DNA of 64,000 nucleotides from Paenibacillus sp. GSMTC-2017 (GCF_016019935.1 NZ_JAECMT010000003.1:443388-507387), one strand, 5' to 3'; shown: positions 7,517 to 16,769, counted from the first letter of the stretch. Notes: generated by a model not told the origin, from the letters alone. Program-made: numbers and translations.

Positions 7517-8758
7517 ATGAAGAAAGAAGGGATCATCACGAAGAACGCAGCTCAGTCTATTTCAAGTTCTAATCCAATGCATCGTTCGAAAAGACTATGG
7601 ATCGCCATTATATTAGGTACCATAGCGAGCATTGGACCACTTTCCATCGATATGTATTTGCCAGCGCTGCCAGCACTTGCAGGTGAACTAGGAGCATCGG
7701 CGTCCGTTACTCAGCTTAGTTTAACTGCTTGTTTACTTGGTATTGCACTTGGACAATTAATTGTAGGTCCAATCAGTGACGTTCGTGGACGGAGAATGCC
7801 ACTCATAATCGGTATAGCGATCTATTCTATCGTTTCATTATTATGTGTTATCGCTCCTACGATCTGGACGTTTATAGCACTTCGTTTTGTGCAGGGGTTA
7901 GCAGGAGCGGCGGGAATTGTAATTGCCAGGGCAAGTGCACGGGATTTATATTCTGGAGTAGAACTTACAAAGTTTTTTGCTCTGTTAATGTTAGTAAATG
8001 GCGCAGCACCAATACTTGCTCCAATTGTAGGAGCGGAAATTTTAACGTTCACTTCTTGGAGAGGCGTCTTTGCAGTTCTGAGTGTGTCGGGGCTGTTAAT
8101 GCTCGCTGCGATTTTGTTCGGACTTAAGGAAACGTTACCGGCTGAACGACGTTCAACTGGAGGGATAGGGAATACACTTCGAACGTTCAGGGGTCTAGTT
8201 AGCAACTCCGTGTTTATGGGGTATGCAATGACATCTGGGCTAATGATGGCGGCAATGTTCGCGTATATTTCAGGATCATCATTTGTATTGCAAGAAATGT
8301 ATGGAGTGTCACCGCGCATGTATAGCTTTGTCTTTGGATTGAACGGAATCGGGATCATCTTGAGCAGTCAAGTTGCTGGCCGCTTAGCAGGACGCATCGA
8401 AGCAAGAAAGCTACTAGGCAGCGGACTAGTGATGGCTATGTCAGGAGCAGTATTGCTGCTTATTGCAGCGCTACTGGAGCTTAGTCTTCCAGTTGTCATT
8501 ATTGCGTTTTTCTTAGTTGTATCGAGTATCGGTGTTATCTCAGCAACGACAACTTCATTAGCTTTGCAGGATCAAGGGCAAACGGCGGGAAGTGCTTCAG
8601 CATTACTTGGTATGCTATCGTTTATTTTCGGAGGTGCAGCAGCACCGTTAGTTGGGTTAGGTGGCGAAGGGACAGCAGTGCCACTTGCTCTCGTTATTTT
8701 GCTGCTTGTAAGTGCGTCGATGGGTAGCTTCGTATTTTTGACGAAGCGCAGACGGTAA
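7517..8758 (+). CDS. Bcr/CflA-family multidrug efflux MFS transporter
   Basis: Twelve-helix major facilitator of 413 residues. The first helix region reads GPLSIDMYLPALPAL, a hallmark of Bcr/CflA drug exporters, and the loop 2-3 motif is GPISDVRGRRMPL. A further typical segment is FVQGLAGAAGIVIARA. It should act as a proton-driven exporter in the cytoplasmic membrane; the drug range is unknown. The ATG at 7517 has only a weak ribosome site, and a Met 20 codons later (MHRSKRLW) is the only near alternative but has none. A structured, GC-rich 3' region and a strong terminator follow. Confidence 0.92.
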   Translation: MKKEGIITKNAAQSISSSNPMHRSKRLWIAIILGTIASIGPLSIDMYLPALPALAGELGASASVTQLSLTACLLGIALGQLIVGPISDVRGRRMPLIIGIAIYSIVSLLCVIAPTIWTFIALRFVQGLAGAAGIVIARASARDLYSGVELTKFFALLMLVNGAAPILAPIVGAEILTFTSWRGVFAVLSVSGLLMLAAILFGLKETLPAERRSTGGIGNTLRTFRGLVSNSVFMGYAMTSGLMMAAMFAYISGSSFVLQEMYGVSPRMYSFVFGLNGIGIILSSQVAGRLAGRIEARKLLGSGLVMAMSGAVLLLIAALLELSLPVVIIAFFLVVSSIGVISATTTSLALQDQGQTAGSASALLGMLSFIFGGAAAPLVGLGGEGTAVPLALVILLLVSASMGSFVFLTKRRR

Positions 8759-8840
8759 GGGGGCGCTGTGCAAGTGGCAGCGTACTGAAGAAAGTGCCCG
8801 CCAGCGGGCTCCTAGCCCGAAAAAATCGGGTTAGTGCGCC
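8759..8840 (+). other. GC-rich structured 3' region with mutually exclusive hairpins
   Basis: Between the MFS stop codon and its terminator lie about 80 bases that are clearly richer in GC than the flanks. Four related blocks occur in order: GCCCG (8796), CGGGCT (8805), AGCCCG (8814) and CGGGTT (8827). Blocks 1:2 and 3:4 can pair, or 2:3 can pair instead. The 3:4 stem extends to eight pairs (CTAGCCCG/CGGGTTAG). The outer GGCGC (8762) can also pair with GCGCC (8836), competing with CGCTG/CAGCG. No coding signal was accepted here. Confidence 0.4.
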
Positions 8841-8846
8841 GAAGAA

Positions 8847-8884
8847 AAGGTCTGCTGAGGAAGTATCAGCAGACCTTCTTTTTT
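8847..8884 (+). terminator. Terminator between convergent MFS and methyltransferase genes
   Basis: Perfect 12-pair stem AAGGTCTGCTGA/TCAGCAGACCTT with a seven-base loop, then CTTTTTT. The opposite strand also has a T-rich flank (TTTTCTTC), so it may serve both genes. Confidence 0.9.
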
Positions 8885-8902
8885 CCAATAAATGCGTACA
8901 TG

Positions 8903-9580
8903 CTACGCCTTACATGCCACAAACACAGTGAATTCACGATGTTTGTATACGCAATCCACTTCCGAAAATCCTGATTCACGCAGCCAATGTAGCTGATCCT
9001 CTAAAGTAGCGCTTTGATCCAATTTTCTTCGTGTTTTGGAAGCTTCAATTAGTGGTTGCTCTAATCCACTTGCGATTACGGCTTGCTCCCATAATACGCT
9101 GAATTGCTTCTCGATAGCAGGTGAAGTACCCAAAGCTTGATCTGCGTTAACGAATATACCGCCTGGAACTAGATTGTTATAAATATTTTGGAATAATACA
9201 CGCTTGTCTTCATGGGACAGATGATGAATAGAAAGAGATGAAACGATGGCATCAAATTTCGTATCGAATGGATGTGTGATGTAGTCATCTACAATGTAAG
9301 TTACCTCGTTGTTATCAGAAAGTCTGGACTTTGCCTGTTCCATCATAACTTCACTAAAATCGATTAAAGTAAGCTTAGCATCTGGAAATTTGTTCAGCAT
9401 CATAGCGGAGAGAAGCCCAGTTCCAGCGCCCAAATCTAGAATTGCAGGTGTAGTAGTTGAAACGTTGGTCCAAGTTACCGCAGAGCTGTAAAAGTCATTG
9501 AAACATGGAATCAAACTGTGGCGCTGAATGTCATAGTCTTTTGCCCCTAGATCGAAAAGCTCCTTCAAAATGTTTGTCAT
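8903..9580 (-). CDS. Class I SAM-dependent methyltransferase
   Basis: Rossmann-fold methyltransferase of 225 residues. Motif I is ILDLGAGTGLLSAMML (SAM-binding glycine loop). The acidic motif II end is LTLIDFSEVMMEQAK and motif IV is FDAIVSSLSIHHL. The N-terminus FDLGAKDYDIQRHSLIPCF resembles ubiquinone/tellurite-type small-molecule methyltransferases, but no substrate can be named. The start has AAGGGAG about ten bases upstream. It is a single gene, convergent with the MFS transporter. Confidence 0.88.
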   Translation of the reverse strand: MTNILKELFDLGAKDYDIQRHSLIPCFNDFYSSAVTWTNVSTTTPAILDLGAGTGLLSAMMLNKFPDAKLTLIDFSEVMMEQAKSRLSDNNEVTYIVDDYITHPFDTKFDAIVSSLSIHHLSHEDKRVLFQNIYNNLVPGGIFVNADQALGTSPAIEKQFSVLWEQAVIASGLEQPLIEASKTRRKLDQSATLEDQLHWLRESGFSEVDCVYKHREFTVFVACKA

Positions 9581-9695
9581 CGTCCATCAACTCCCTTCAA
9601 TTAATGTAATCTTATTCCAGTTACACTTATATGTGAAATATATAAAATGAATAATCTAAATAGCTTTAGCCTATAAACAAACGAAGTGCGTCAAT

Positions 9696-10823
9696 CTATT
9701 GATCAACGCTAATTCGATGTATATGTTCTGGAGTAGCAAATTGAAGCAATCGTAGCCCTTCATCCATTAAAGCTTCAAGGTCTACTTTATGAAGAGCTTC
9801 GAATGGTTTTATCTGAAGAACAGCTTCTTTATTAGTTTGCTGAATCGACCAAAGACCTTGTACAAATCCGTCGATTAAGAAGGTAGCACGAACGATACCA
9901 TTGTTAGTGAAAACAAGTGGTTTATAAGCGGGGGACATAATCCGGCTACGATCATTAAATGAAATGAGCATATTATCAAATTCAGATAAAAAACGCGGCG
10001 GGGCAGGAGTCTCACAATCCGGTAAGGAACATTCGAGCAGATCGAATAGCTGAATACCTTCTTCATTTTTCCAAACTCGAAGCAGTGGCATTAAATTATT
10101 AACAATTGGCTGAAGTTTGTTCAAACCAGACCAAGTCTGCATATCTTTAACGGATGCGGGACCAAATGCTTTTAAAAATCGAAGTAATAATGAATCTATT
10201 TCGGCTCCTTTAACAAGCCCTTCACGTAGCCAATTATCCATTGTCGTATGTATAGCAGCACCACTTTTTTTCCATAAACCTCTTGGTGGCACCTGAACAA
10301 GTGGAAGTAAGTTTCTTGCGACGTTAGCAAGTAAGCCTGCATCATAATTCGGCCAATGTTCCATTAATCGTTTCCCTAGCTCTTCAAAAGTTAGAGGTTT
10401 TTCTTCTACTAATACCTGTGCTGTTGCTGCTAACATTGCTATATCGATACCTTCTAGTTTACGACCGAAGTTACTATGCAAAAGTCGTTTCATCATCGGT
10501 TGCAGGGCAGATCGGAATGAGAGGCAGTCTCGTGCGGATACGAGGTGAATCGTTGAACGCATTAATGCGATTCGTACTGCTCGGCGGTTTAGGATAAGCT
10601 CAGCCAATTGTTCTTGCTCAAAGTTAACCAGTCTGCTCCATAGTGCAAAATAGGGTGGTGTAGGTGATTGAGCTTGTATTCCAGCTAATTGCTCTATCGC
10701 TTCTAGCGGAGAAAGCGAGGATCGGTGCAATAGCAGTTGCCTGTCGAGCAGTGCTCGATTCAACCTCTTTTTTGTAACGATTTGACCGCTAGGTATGTTA
10801 GTCGAATGAGAAGATGGAGTCAT
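9696..10823 (-). CDS. Winged-helix DNA-binding protein, AlkZ/HTH_42 family (putative DNA glycosylase)
   Basis: Protein of 375 residues from the HTH_42 (AlkZ/YcaQ) family. Residues 47-52 read LAGIQAQ, placing QAQ at the position of the Q-x-Q catalytic pair that I recall from AlkZ glycosylases, which remove alkylated bases and unhook interstrand crosslinks. Next comes PPYFALWSR, then VRIALMRSTIHLVSARD, both typical of the family. I chose the ATG at 10823 because AAGGAGG lies six bases before it; an in-frame ATG 12 codons upstream has no such site. The gene is monocistronic and divergent from the aldolase gene. Family membership is fairly sure; catalytic function is inferred. Confidence 0.82.
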   Translation of the reverse strand: MTPSSHSTNIPSGQIVTKKRLNRALLDRQLLLHRSSLSPLEAIEQLAGIQAQSPTPPYFALWSRLVNFEQEQLAELILNRRAVRIALMRSTIHLVSARDCLSFRSALQPMMKRLLHSNFGRKLEGIDIAMLAATAQVLVEEKPLTFEELGKRLMEHWPNYDAGLLANVARNLLPLVQVPPRGLWKKSGAAIHTTMDNWLREGLVKGAEIDSLLLRFLKAFGPASVKDMQTWSGLNKLQPIVNNLMPLLRVWKNEEGIQLFDLLECSLPDCETPAPPRFLSEFDNMLISFNDRSRIMSPAYKPLVFTNNGIVRATFLIDGFVQGLWSIQQTNKEAVLQIKPFEALHKVDLEALMDEGLRLLQFATPEHIHRISVDQ

Positions 10824-10965
10824 TCCGTACCTCCTTAATATAGCAGCATGAATCACCATTGTATGAAACGTATTAAAACGAGTATATCATTTGCCTACAT
10901 CATAGATAGAGAGAATTGTCACAAAATGTACAAGTCAATAGACATCATTCCATACGTCTAATAGA

Positions 10966-10994
10966 TTGAAGGGGGGCTCGAAAAAGTCTATAAT
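10966..10994 (+). promoter_or_regulatory. Promoter for the KDPG aldolase gene
   Basis: TTGAAG (10966-10971), exactly 17 bases, then a perfect TATAAT (10989-10994). The start point would be near 11001, about 55 bases before the ATG. Confidence 0.6.
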
Positions 10995-11055
10995 GAGCCG
11001 TAGGTTATTTGAAATTTCACACAATAATATTGAAATATGAAAGAGGGGTTCAATA

Positions 11056-11724
11056 ATGAAAAAGCTAAGAGTATTACAACAATTAACTGAAGCAGGTGTT
11101 GTTGCTGTTTTGCGAGCTGATTCGGCAGAAGAAGTAGCTGAGATGGCCCGTCGTTCGATTAAAGGTGGCATTAAAGCGATTGAAATTACGATGACTGTGC
11201 CATTTGCTTTACGAGCGATTGAACAGTTGTCAAAAGAATATTCTAGTGATGTATCTCCGGATGCAGATAATTTTGCGATTATTGGCGTAGGAACTGTACT
11301 TGATCCTGAGACAGCTCGTGCAGCGATACTTGCGGGTGCTGAATATGTTGTATCTCCAGCATTGAACCCAGATACGATCAAACTTTGCAATCGTTATGCA
11401 GTACCTGTCTTGCCAGGTACAATGACGATACATGAAATTCAAACAGCACTTGAACTTGGTGTTGATATCGTTAAGTTGTTCCCTGGCAATTTGTATTCAC
11501 CAAGCGTTATTCCTTCTATTAAAGGGCCATTGCCTCAAGCGAATATTATGCCAACAGGCGGAGTATCACTAGATAATTTGAAAGATTGGATCAAAGCAGG
11601 TGCTGTTGCAGTTGGTATTGGTTCCGACTTAACGAAAGATGCAGTTAAAACAGGAGACTTCTCTATTATTGAGCAGAAGGCTGCCGCTTATATTGCAGCT
11701 TATCGTGAGGCAAAAGGCTTATAA
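11056..11724 (+). CDS. eda: 2-dehydro-3-deoxyphosphogluconate (KDPG) aldolase
   Basis: Class I aldolase splitting KDPG (or a related keto-deoxy sugar phosphate) into pyruvate and glyceraldehyde 3-phosphate; 222 residues, normal length. The core motifs are VVAVLRADSAEEV, KAIEITMTVPFAL (general-base Glu), GVGTVLDPETA, and VDIVKLFPGNLY, whose Lys forms the Schiff base. GPLPQANIMPTGGVSLDN binds the phosphate. A GAGGGG site precedes the ATG. No KDG kinase or dehydratase gene lies beside it, which is unusual because these genes usually cluster. Confidence 0.93.
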   Translation: MKKLRVLQQLTEAGVVAVLRADSAEEVAEMARRSIKGGIKAIEITMTVPFALRAIEQLSKEYSSDVSPDADNFAIIGVGTVLDPETARAAILAGAEYVVSPALNPDTIKLCNRYAVPVLPGTMTIHEIQTALELGVDIVKLFPGNLYSPSVIPSIKGPLPQANIMPTGGVSLDNLKDWIKAGAVAVGIGSDLTKDAVKTGDFSIIEQKAAAYIAAYREAKGL

Positions 11725-11739
11725 TTGAATGCTACTCTC

Positions 11740-11768
11740 TTGATTCTGAGAGCGAATAGCGTTATAAC
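11740..11768 (+). promoter_or_regulatory. Promoter for the fumarase gene
   Basis: TTGATT (11740-11745), a 17-base spacer, TATAAC (11763-11768). It lies in the 99-base gap after the aldolase gene and predicts an independent transcript. Confidence 0.45.
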
Positions 11769-11823
11769 AGAAACAGGGTTGTCAGCTTTGGACTAATATG
11801 ATCGTAAAGGAGTCGTTACTTTA

Positions 11824-13209
11824 ATGGAATACCGCATTGAGAAGGACACTATGGGAGAAATTAATGTTCCTGCAGACAGACTTTGGGGAGCGCAAACGCA
11901 GCGCAGTTTACAGAACTTTAAAATTGGCGGCGAACGTATGCCGATTGAAGTTGTATATGGTATGGCCATTGTAAAGAAAGCGTCTGCATTTGCCAATCAT
12001 AAGCTTGGCGTTTTGGATGAAGAAAAAGCAGTCGTTATCGGCGAAGTTGTAGATGAAATTTTGAGCGGCAAATGGGACGACGAATTCCCGCTTGTTGTAT
12101 GGCAGACGGGTAGCGGTACGCAAACAAATATGAACGTAAATGAAGTTGTTGCTAACCGTTCTAATCAATTACTTATCGAACGTGGAAGCGCTACACGTGT
12201 ACACCCTAACGATGATGTAAACCGCTCACAAAGTTCCAACGATACGTTCCCGGCAGCTATGCATATCGCAGGGGTAATTGCAGTGGAAGATCGTTTGATT
12301 CCAGCAATTGACGTACTGAATGGTACACTCCGTGCTAAAGCTGAAAAATTTGCTGACCTTGTGAAGATTGGCCGTACACATCTTCAAGATGCGACACCAA
12401 TTACGCTTGGACAAGAAATTAGCGGCTGGTATGCGATGTTAGACAAAACACGTGCGATGATCATTCAAAGTGTAGACACAATGCGTGAACTTGCTCTAGG
12501 TGGTACAGCTGTAGGAACAGGTCTTAATGCACATCCAGACTATGCGGTAGCAGTTGCAGAACAAGTAACGGCTCTAACTGGTAAACAATTCGTAACAGCA
12601 GCTAACAAGTTCCATTCACTCACTAGCCATGATCAAATGGTTTATACGCATGGTGCTATCAAGGCACTAGCTGCGGACCTAATGAAAATTGCTAACGACG
12701 TTAGATGGCTTGCAAGCGGGCCACGTTGCGGCATTGGCGAAATTACGATTCCAGAAAACGAACCGGGCAGCTCTATTATGCCAGGTAAAGTGAACCCAAC
12801 TCAAAGCGAAGCATTAACGATGGCAGTTTGCCAAGTTATTGGTAATGATACTGCGATCAGTATGGCGGCAAGCCAAGGCAACTTTGAGCTTAACGTCTTT
12901 AAGCCAGTTATTATGTATAACTTCATTCAGTCTCTTGCACTAATGGCGGACGCAATGATTTCGTTCAACGATAACTGTGCAATCGGTATAGAACCGAATG
13001 AAGAAGTAATTAAGCGTAATCTTGATCAATCGCTTATGCTAGTTACTGCACTTAACCCACACATCGGATATGAAAATGCAGCAGCAATCGCGAAGAACGC
13101 TCACAAAAAAGGTTTGACGCTTAAGGAATCAGCTATTGCAAGCGGATTGCTTACGTCAGAACAATTCGACGAGTACGTTCGTCCAGAAAATATGATCGGT
13201 AAACGTTAA
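11824..13209 (+). CDS. fumC: Class II fumarate hydratase
   Basis: Iron-independent fumarase interconverting fumarate and malate in the TCA cycle, 461 residues, full length. It has the class II N-terminus [19 protein letters not shown], the [14 protein letters not shown] segment, [17 protein letters not shown], the catalytic region [16 protein letters not shown], and the superfamily signature [15 protein letters not shown] with the mobile active-site loop. A KGG-type start (TAAAGGAGT) precedes the ATG. The cytoplasmic enzyme is a homotetramer in all relatives. Argininosuccinate lyase and aspartase share the fold, but the sequence matches FumC. Confidence 0.96.
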   Translation: MEYRIEKDTMGEINVPADRLWGAQTQRSLQNFKIGGERMPIEVVYGMAIVKKASAFANHKLGVLDEEKAVVIGEVVDEILSGKWDDEFPLVVWQTGSGTQTNMNVNEVVANRSNQLLIERGSATRVHPNDDVNRSQSSNDTFPAAMHIAGVIAVEDRLIPAIDVLNGTLRAKAEKFADLVKIGRTHLQDATPITLGQEISGWYAMLDKTRAMIIQSVDTMRELALGGTAVGTGLNAHPDYAVAVAEQVTALTGKQFVTAANKFHSLTSHDQMVYTHGAIKALAADLMKIANDVRWLASGPRCGIGEITIPENEPGSSIMPGKVNPTQSEALTMAVCQVIGNDTAISMAASQGNFELNVFKPVIMYNFIQSLALMADAMISFNDNCAIGIEPNEEVIKRNLDQSLMLVTALNPHIGYENAAAIAKNAHKKGLTLKESAIASGLLTSEQFDEYVRPENMIGKR

Positions 13210-13232
13210 TTTTATTAACGTTATAAATAGGA

Positions 13233-13277
13233 AGAGGTTTGCAGAGGCGATAGATATGCCTAGCAAACCTCTTTTTT
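13233..13277 (+). terminator. Terminator after the fumarase gene
   Basis: Ten-pair stem AGAGGTTTGC/GCAAACCTCT with an inner AGGC/GCCT pairing, then TTTTTC. The opposite strand lacks a T run. Confidence 0.85.
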
Positions 13278-13300
13278 CTATTAACTATTTTATAACATTA

Positions 13301-13858
13301 TCACCCGTAACTTAAAACAATCTCTCGTATCTTCTTGATTGTTTGCTCTATATCTACATTTTCTATTACATGTTCACAGCTTTTTCGATAAGTTACTTCT
13401 TCACTGTAATGACTTAAATATCGATCAATGATTTCATAAGAAGTTCCCTTAGCTTCTAGTCGCTGTAAAATAGTGTTTTTATCTACATATATAAAGATTC
13501 GAACAACTTGTTCTCCATATTGCTCTCGAAGCTTTTCTGTTCCTTCACGGTTTACAATTAAATAGACGCTTTTGCCAGCGTTTAAAGATGCCTCAAGACT
13601 GCGTCGACCAATACCATAATGATAGTGGTCAATTTGAACGGATTCTGCGAAAAATTGGTTAAGAAGCATAAGCTCAAATTGTGCAGTACTTACATAACGG
13701 TAATCGCTATCTGGATGTTCTTTACTTCGAGGAGGTCTATCCGTACAGGAGGGTATATGTACAATTTCGTTCTCTTTCAATGCCCGATGTGCTGCAGTTT
13801 TGCGGCCTGATCCGCTTGTACCTGTGAAGACGAACAAATAGGGGGAATGGCTACTCAT
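13301..13858 (-). CDS. Guanylate kinase-like P-loop protein
   Basis: Nucleoside-phosphate kinase-like protein of 185 residues. The P-loop is GTSGSGRKT, an A-type motif with Arg where most have Lys and the usual GxGRKT end. CTDRPPRSKEHPDSDYRYVS resembles the GMP-binding segment of guanylate kinases (T-T-R-P-x-R). NAGKSVYLIVNREGTEKLRE and RIFIYVDKNTILQRL are also kinase-like. I start at the ATG at 13858, with GGGAG nine bases upstream, and not at the ATG 14 codons earlier, which lacks a site. Most organisms have another essential Gmk, so this is probably a paralogue of unknown role. Confidence 0.75.
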   Translation of the reverse strand: MSSHSPYLFVFTGTSGSGRKTAAHRALKENEIVHIPSCTDRPPRSKEHPDSDYRYVSTAQFELMLLNQFFAESVQIDHYHYGIGRRSLEASLNAGKSVYLIVNREGTEKLREQYGEQVVRIFIYVDKNTILQRLEAKGTSYEIIDRYLSHYSEEVTYRKSCEHVIENVDIEQTIKKIREIVLSYG

Positions 13859-14004
13859 AACGGTTCGCTCCCTTCTTTGATACTTATATCGACATTTCAA
13901 GCCATTAACGTTATGGCATCATCGTGCGGAAGCAAACCTATCTATGATATGATACAGATAGCTGTGCAAACGGCACTATCATATAACAAAAGTAGGTTAG
14001 GACG

Positions 14005-15945
14005 ATGCACTTATTATCGGTTGAACATATAACAAAAAGCTATGGGGAAAAGATGTTGTTTGAAGATGTCACCTTCGGTTTGGAAGATGGCGACAAGATT
14101 GGCATCATTGGTGTCAATGGCACGGGAAAATCAACTTTTCTTAAAGTTATAGCGGGAATGGAACAAGCTGATTCGGGCTCTATATCGGTAGGTGGACGTG
14201 TTATCGTTCGTATGCTTGCACAAGACCCAACGTTTCTACCAAACGAGACTGCACTTGAGCATGTTCTTGGTGGGGATTCCCCGCAACTTCGTGCTGTTCA
14301 AGCTTATGCAGCCGCGATGGAAGCAATCGGGCTAAATCCAACAAATGAGAAGCTGCAAGAAGATTTGATTAAAGCGAATCAAATGATGGATGAATTTGAT
14401 GCGTGGCAATTGGAGAGCGATGCGAAGACGGCTTTGTCAAAGCTCGGTATCCATCAATATGATGCTAAGGTAGAGACATTCTCTGGTGGGCAACGTAAGC
14501 GTGTTGCTATGGCTGCGGCGTTGCTGCTTCCGTCAGACGTACTCATATTGGACGAGCCTACGAACCATATCGACAATGATTCAGTAGCTTGGCTAGAAGG
14601 TATGCTTCAGAAGCGGCGCGGTGCGCTACTCATGATTACGCATGATCGTTATTTCCTTGATCGAGTCAGTAATCGTGTGATCGAGCTAGATCGTGGTAAA
14701 GCTCATTTCTACCAAGCGAATTATAGCCATTTCCTAGAACTTAAGCTAGATCGAGAAGAACGGGAATCTGCAACCGAGTCGAAAAGACAAAATTTACTTC
14801 GTACTGAGCTAGCATGGATAAGACGTGGTGCAAAGGCGCGTACGACTAAACAAAAAGCTCGTATCGATCGTTTTGAGGCACTAAAAGCAGCAGGACCTAA
14901 AGGCTCTGACGGAAAGCTTGATTTGTCTGTTGCTTCATCACGACTTGGTAAAAAGATCGTGGAAGTAGAAGGCATATCTAAAAGCTACGGTGACCGCACA
15001 CTTATTCAAGATTTCAGCTATATTGCTGTCCCAGAGGATAGAGTTGGAATCGTTGGTCGTAATGGTAGCGGAAAGTCGACACTACTTCATCTGATCGCGG
15101 GTAGACTGGCTCCAGATAGCGGAACAGTAGATATTGGTACAACCGTTAAGTTAGGCTGGTTCTCGCAGGAGAGGGAAGAGATGAATGAATCGCTTCGCGT
15201 AATTGAATATATTCGCGAGGGTGCTGAACAAGTGAAGACTGCCGACGGTTCCATGATATCTGCAGGTCAAATGCTTGAGCGATTCTTGTTCTCGCCGACT
15301 ATGCAATGGACACCAATTGCTAAACTTTCTGGTGGAGAGAAACGAAGACTTCAACTACTGCGTGTTTTGATGAATGCGCCAAACGTATTGCTTTTGGATG
15401 AGCCTACGAATGATCTAGATATAGCTACTTTGACTGTATTAGAAGATTATTTGGACGACTTTCCAGGTGTCGTGTTTGTCGTTTCCCATGATCGTTATTT
15501 CCTAGATCGGACAGTTGAGAAAATAATAGCGTTCGAAGGTGACGGTATCATTACTCACAACACGGGGAACTATTCGGATTATCAGGCTGCAACAGAGAAG
15601 AAGGAGAAAGAAAAGGCTTCGACTACTGTAATGAGCAATAGCGCGCCGGCTGGAAGCAAGGGATCTTCTCCTGCTGAAGTGAAGCCACAGAGCAAAGAAC
15701 GATTGCTCAAGATGTCTTATAAAGAACAAAAAGATTTTGATGAAATTGATGACTTAATCGCAGCTGCTGAGGAAGAAATTAACGCGACTTCAAAGGCGAT
15801 GGAAGCAGCAAGTAGCGATTCATCCAAACTGCAGGAGCTTTCAGCTAAGTTGCAGCAACAGGAAGAGAAGCTGGAGACACTTATGGAACGTTGGACGGAG
15901 CTAAACGAGTTGGCAGAGCGAATTGCTGCTCAGAAGCAAGGTTAA
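14005..15945 (+). CDS. uup: ABC-F family ATPase, Uup-like
   Basis: Soluble twin-ATPase protein of 646 residues. The first cassette has Walker A GVNGTGKST (36-44), signature FSGGQRKRVAMA and Walker B LILDEPTNHID. The linker carries AWIRRGAKARTTKQKARIDRF, which is typical of Uup. The second cassette has GRNGSGKSTL, LSGGEKRRLQLL and LLLDEPTNDLD. The C-terminal 100 residues are a charged coiled coil, as in Uup, which binds branched DNA in E. coli; other ABC-F proteins act on ribosomes. There are no membrane segments. The RBS is modest (GTAGGTTAGG). Confidence 0.88.
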   Translation: MHLLSVEHITKSYGEKMLFEDVTFGLEDGDKIGIIGVNGTGKSTFLKVIAGMEQADSGSISVGGRVIVRMLAQDPTFLPNETALEHVLGGDSPQLRAVQAYAAAMEAIGLNPTNEKLQEDLIKANQMMDEFDAWQLESDAKTALSKLGIHQYDAKVETFSGGQRKRVAMAAALLLPSDVLILDEPTNHIDNDSVAWLEGMLQKRRGALLMITHDRYFLDRVSNRVIELDRGKAHFYQANYSHFLELKLDREERESATESKRQNLLRTELAWIRRGAKARTTKQKARIDRFEALKAAGPKGSDGKLDLSVASSRLGKKIVEVEGISKSYGDRTLIQDFSYIAVPEDRVGIVGRNGSGKSTLLHLIAGRLAPDSGTVDIGTTVKLGWFSQEREEMNESLRVIEYIREGAEQVKTADGSMISAGQMLERFLFSPTMQWTPIAKLSGGEKRRLQLLRVLMNAPNVLLLDEPTNDLDIATLTVLEDYLDDFPGVVFVVSHDRYFLDRTVEKIIAFEGDGIITHNTGNYSDYQAATEKKEKEKASTTVMSNSAPAGSKGSSPAEVKPQSKERLLKMSYKEQKDFDEIDDLIAAAEEEINATSKAMEAASSDSSKLQELSAKLQQQEEKLETLMERWTELNELAERIAAQKQG

Positions 15946-16004
15946 TAAGATACAACTAATGGGCACGACAATTCCAAATTATACGATAAAGGCGGTTATT
16001 CATT

Positions 16005-16640
16005 ATGTTCAGCAATCGTGATATTAAAAACATATATTGCATCGGGCGCAACTATCGCTTGCATGCGCTTGAGCTCGGGAATGAAGTACCTGAACAACCG
16101 CTCGTATTTACGAAGCCTTCTCATTCGGCAACTTTGATGGACGGTAATACGATTACCTTACCCGCAAATGTAGGCGAAGTGCATTTTGAATTGGAAATTG
16201 TCCTTAAGATTAGTGATGTTTATATCGCTGGCGCTCCTATAGAAGAAAGCATTGATGCAATAACTTTAGGTCTCGACCTGACCTTGCGTGATGTGCAATC
16301 AAAGCTGAAAGCGAAGGGACAACCATGGCTAGCAGCCAAAGGCTTTAAACAATCGGCACCACTTGGAACATGGATACCGTTTCCGGGAGAAGCGGAGCTT
16401 GGCAACGTTGACTTTAAGCTCATTCGTAATGGTGAAACGGCTCAGATTGGCAATGCAAAAGATATGCTGTTCGGCATTAGTGAGCTTGTAAAACATATTG
16501 AGGCTAACTATGGTCTTGGTGCTGGAGATATTATCTTCACAGGAACTCCAGCTGGTGTTGCAGCTTTGCAGGATGGAGATCAGCTCGAAGCATATTGGGG
16601 AGAGCAAGAGCTCGGAAATTGTTCTGTTAAACTTGCATAA
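16005..16640 (+). CDS. Fumarylacetoacetate hydrolase-family protein
   Basis: FAH-superfamily enzyme of 211 residues. The motifs are IYCIGRNYRLHALELG, then PLVFTKPSHSAT, HFELEIVLKI with the metal-binding acidic residues, and GDIIFTGTPAGVAAL near the C-terminus. Relatives hydrolyse acylpyruvates or decarboxylate oxaloacetate, depending on small changes. It lies 60 bases downstream of the Uup-like gene and may share its transcript. The strong terminator at 16681-16740 ends it. The exact reaction cannot be read here. Confidence 0.88.
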   Translation: MFSNRDIKNIYCIGRNYRLHALELGNEVPEQPLVFTKPSHSATLMDGNTITLPANVGEVHFELEIVLKISDVYIAGAPIEESIDAITLGLDLTLRDVQSKLKAKGQPWLAAKGFKQSAPLGTWIPFPGEAELGNVDFKLIRNGETAQIGNAKDMLFGISELVKHIEANYGLGAGDIIFTGTPAGVAALQDGDQLEAYWGEQELGNCSVKLA

Positions 16641-16680
16641 GTACTAATGAAGCGGTAACTAGAATTAGCAGGATTTTTGT

Positions 16681-16740
16681 ACAAGGCGCCATTTCGAATG
16701 TAGGTTAATCTACTTTTGAAATAGCGCCTTGTTTGTTTTC
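16681..16740 (+). terminator. Terminator after the FAH-family gene
   Basis: CAAGGCGC and ATTTC pair with GAAAT and GCGCCTTG, with one unpaired base on each side, followed by TTTGTTTT. There is no T run on the other strand. Confidence 0.85.
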
Positions 16741-16769
16741 ACTTGCAAGGACTATGCGATATGAACGGT

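Noticed and set aside
7822-8358. 178-codon minus-strand frame inside the MFS gene
   Set aside because: Antisense shadow; the plus frame has all Bcr/CflA motifs.
10849-10872. Second copy of the IclR-type operator near ATTGTATGAAAC before the AlkZ-like gene
   Set aside because: Only the TGAAAC half is present; the left half is CACCA instead of GTTTC.
11733-11752. Hairpin CTCTC/GAGAG after the aldolase gene
   Set aside because: Five pairs and no T run, so not a terminator; the region is better read as the fumarase promoter.
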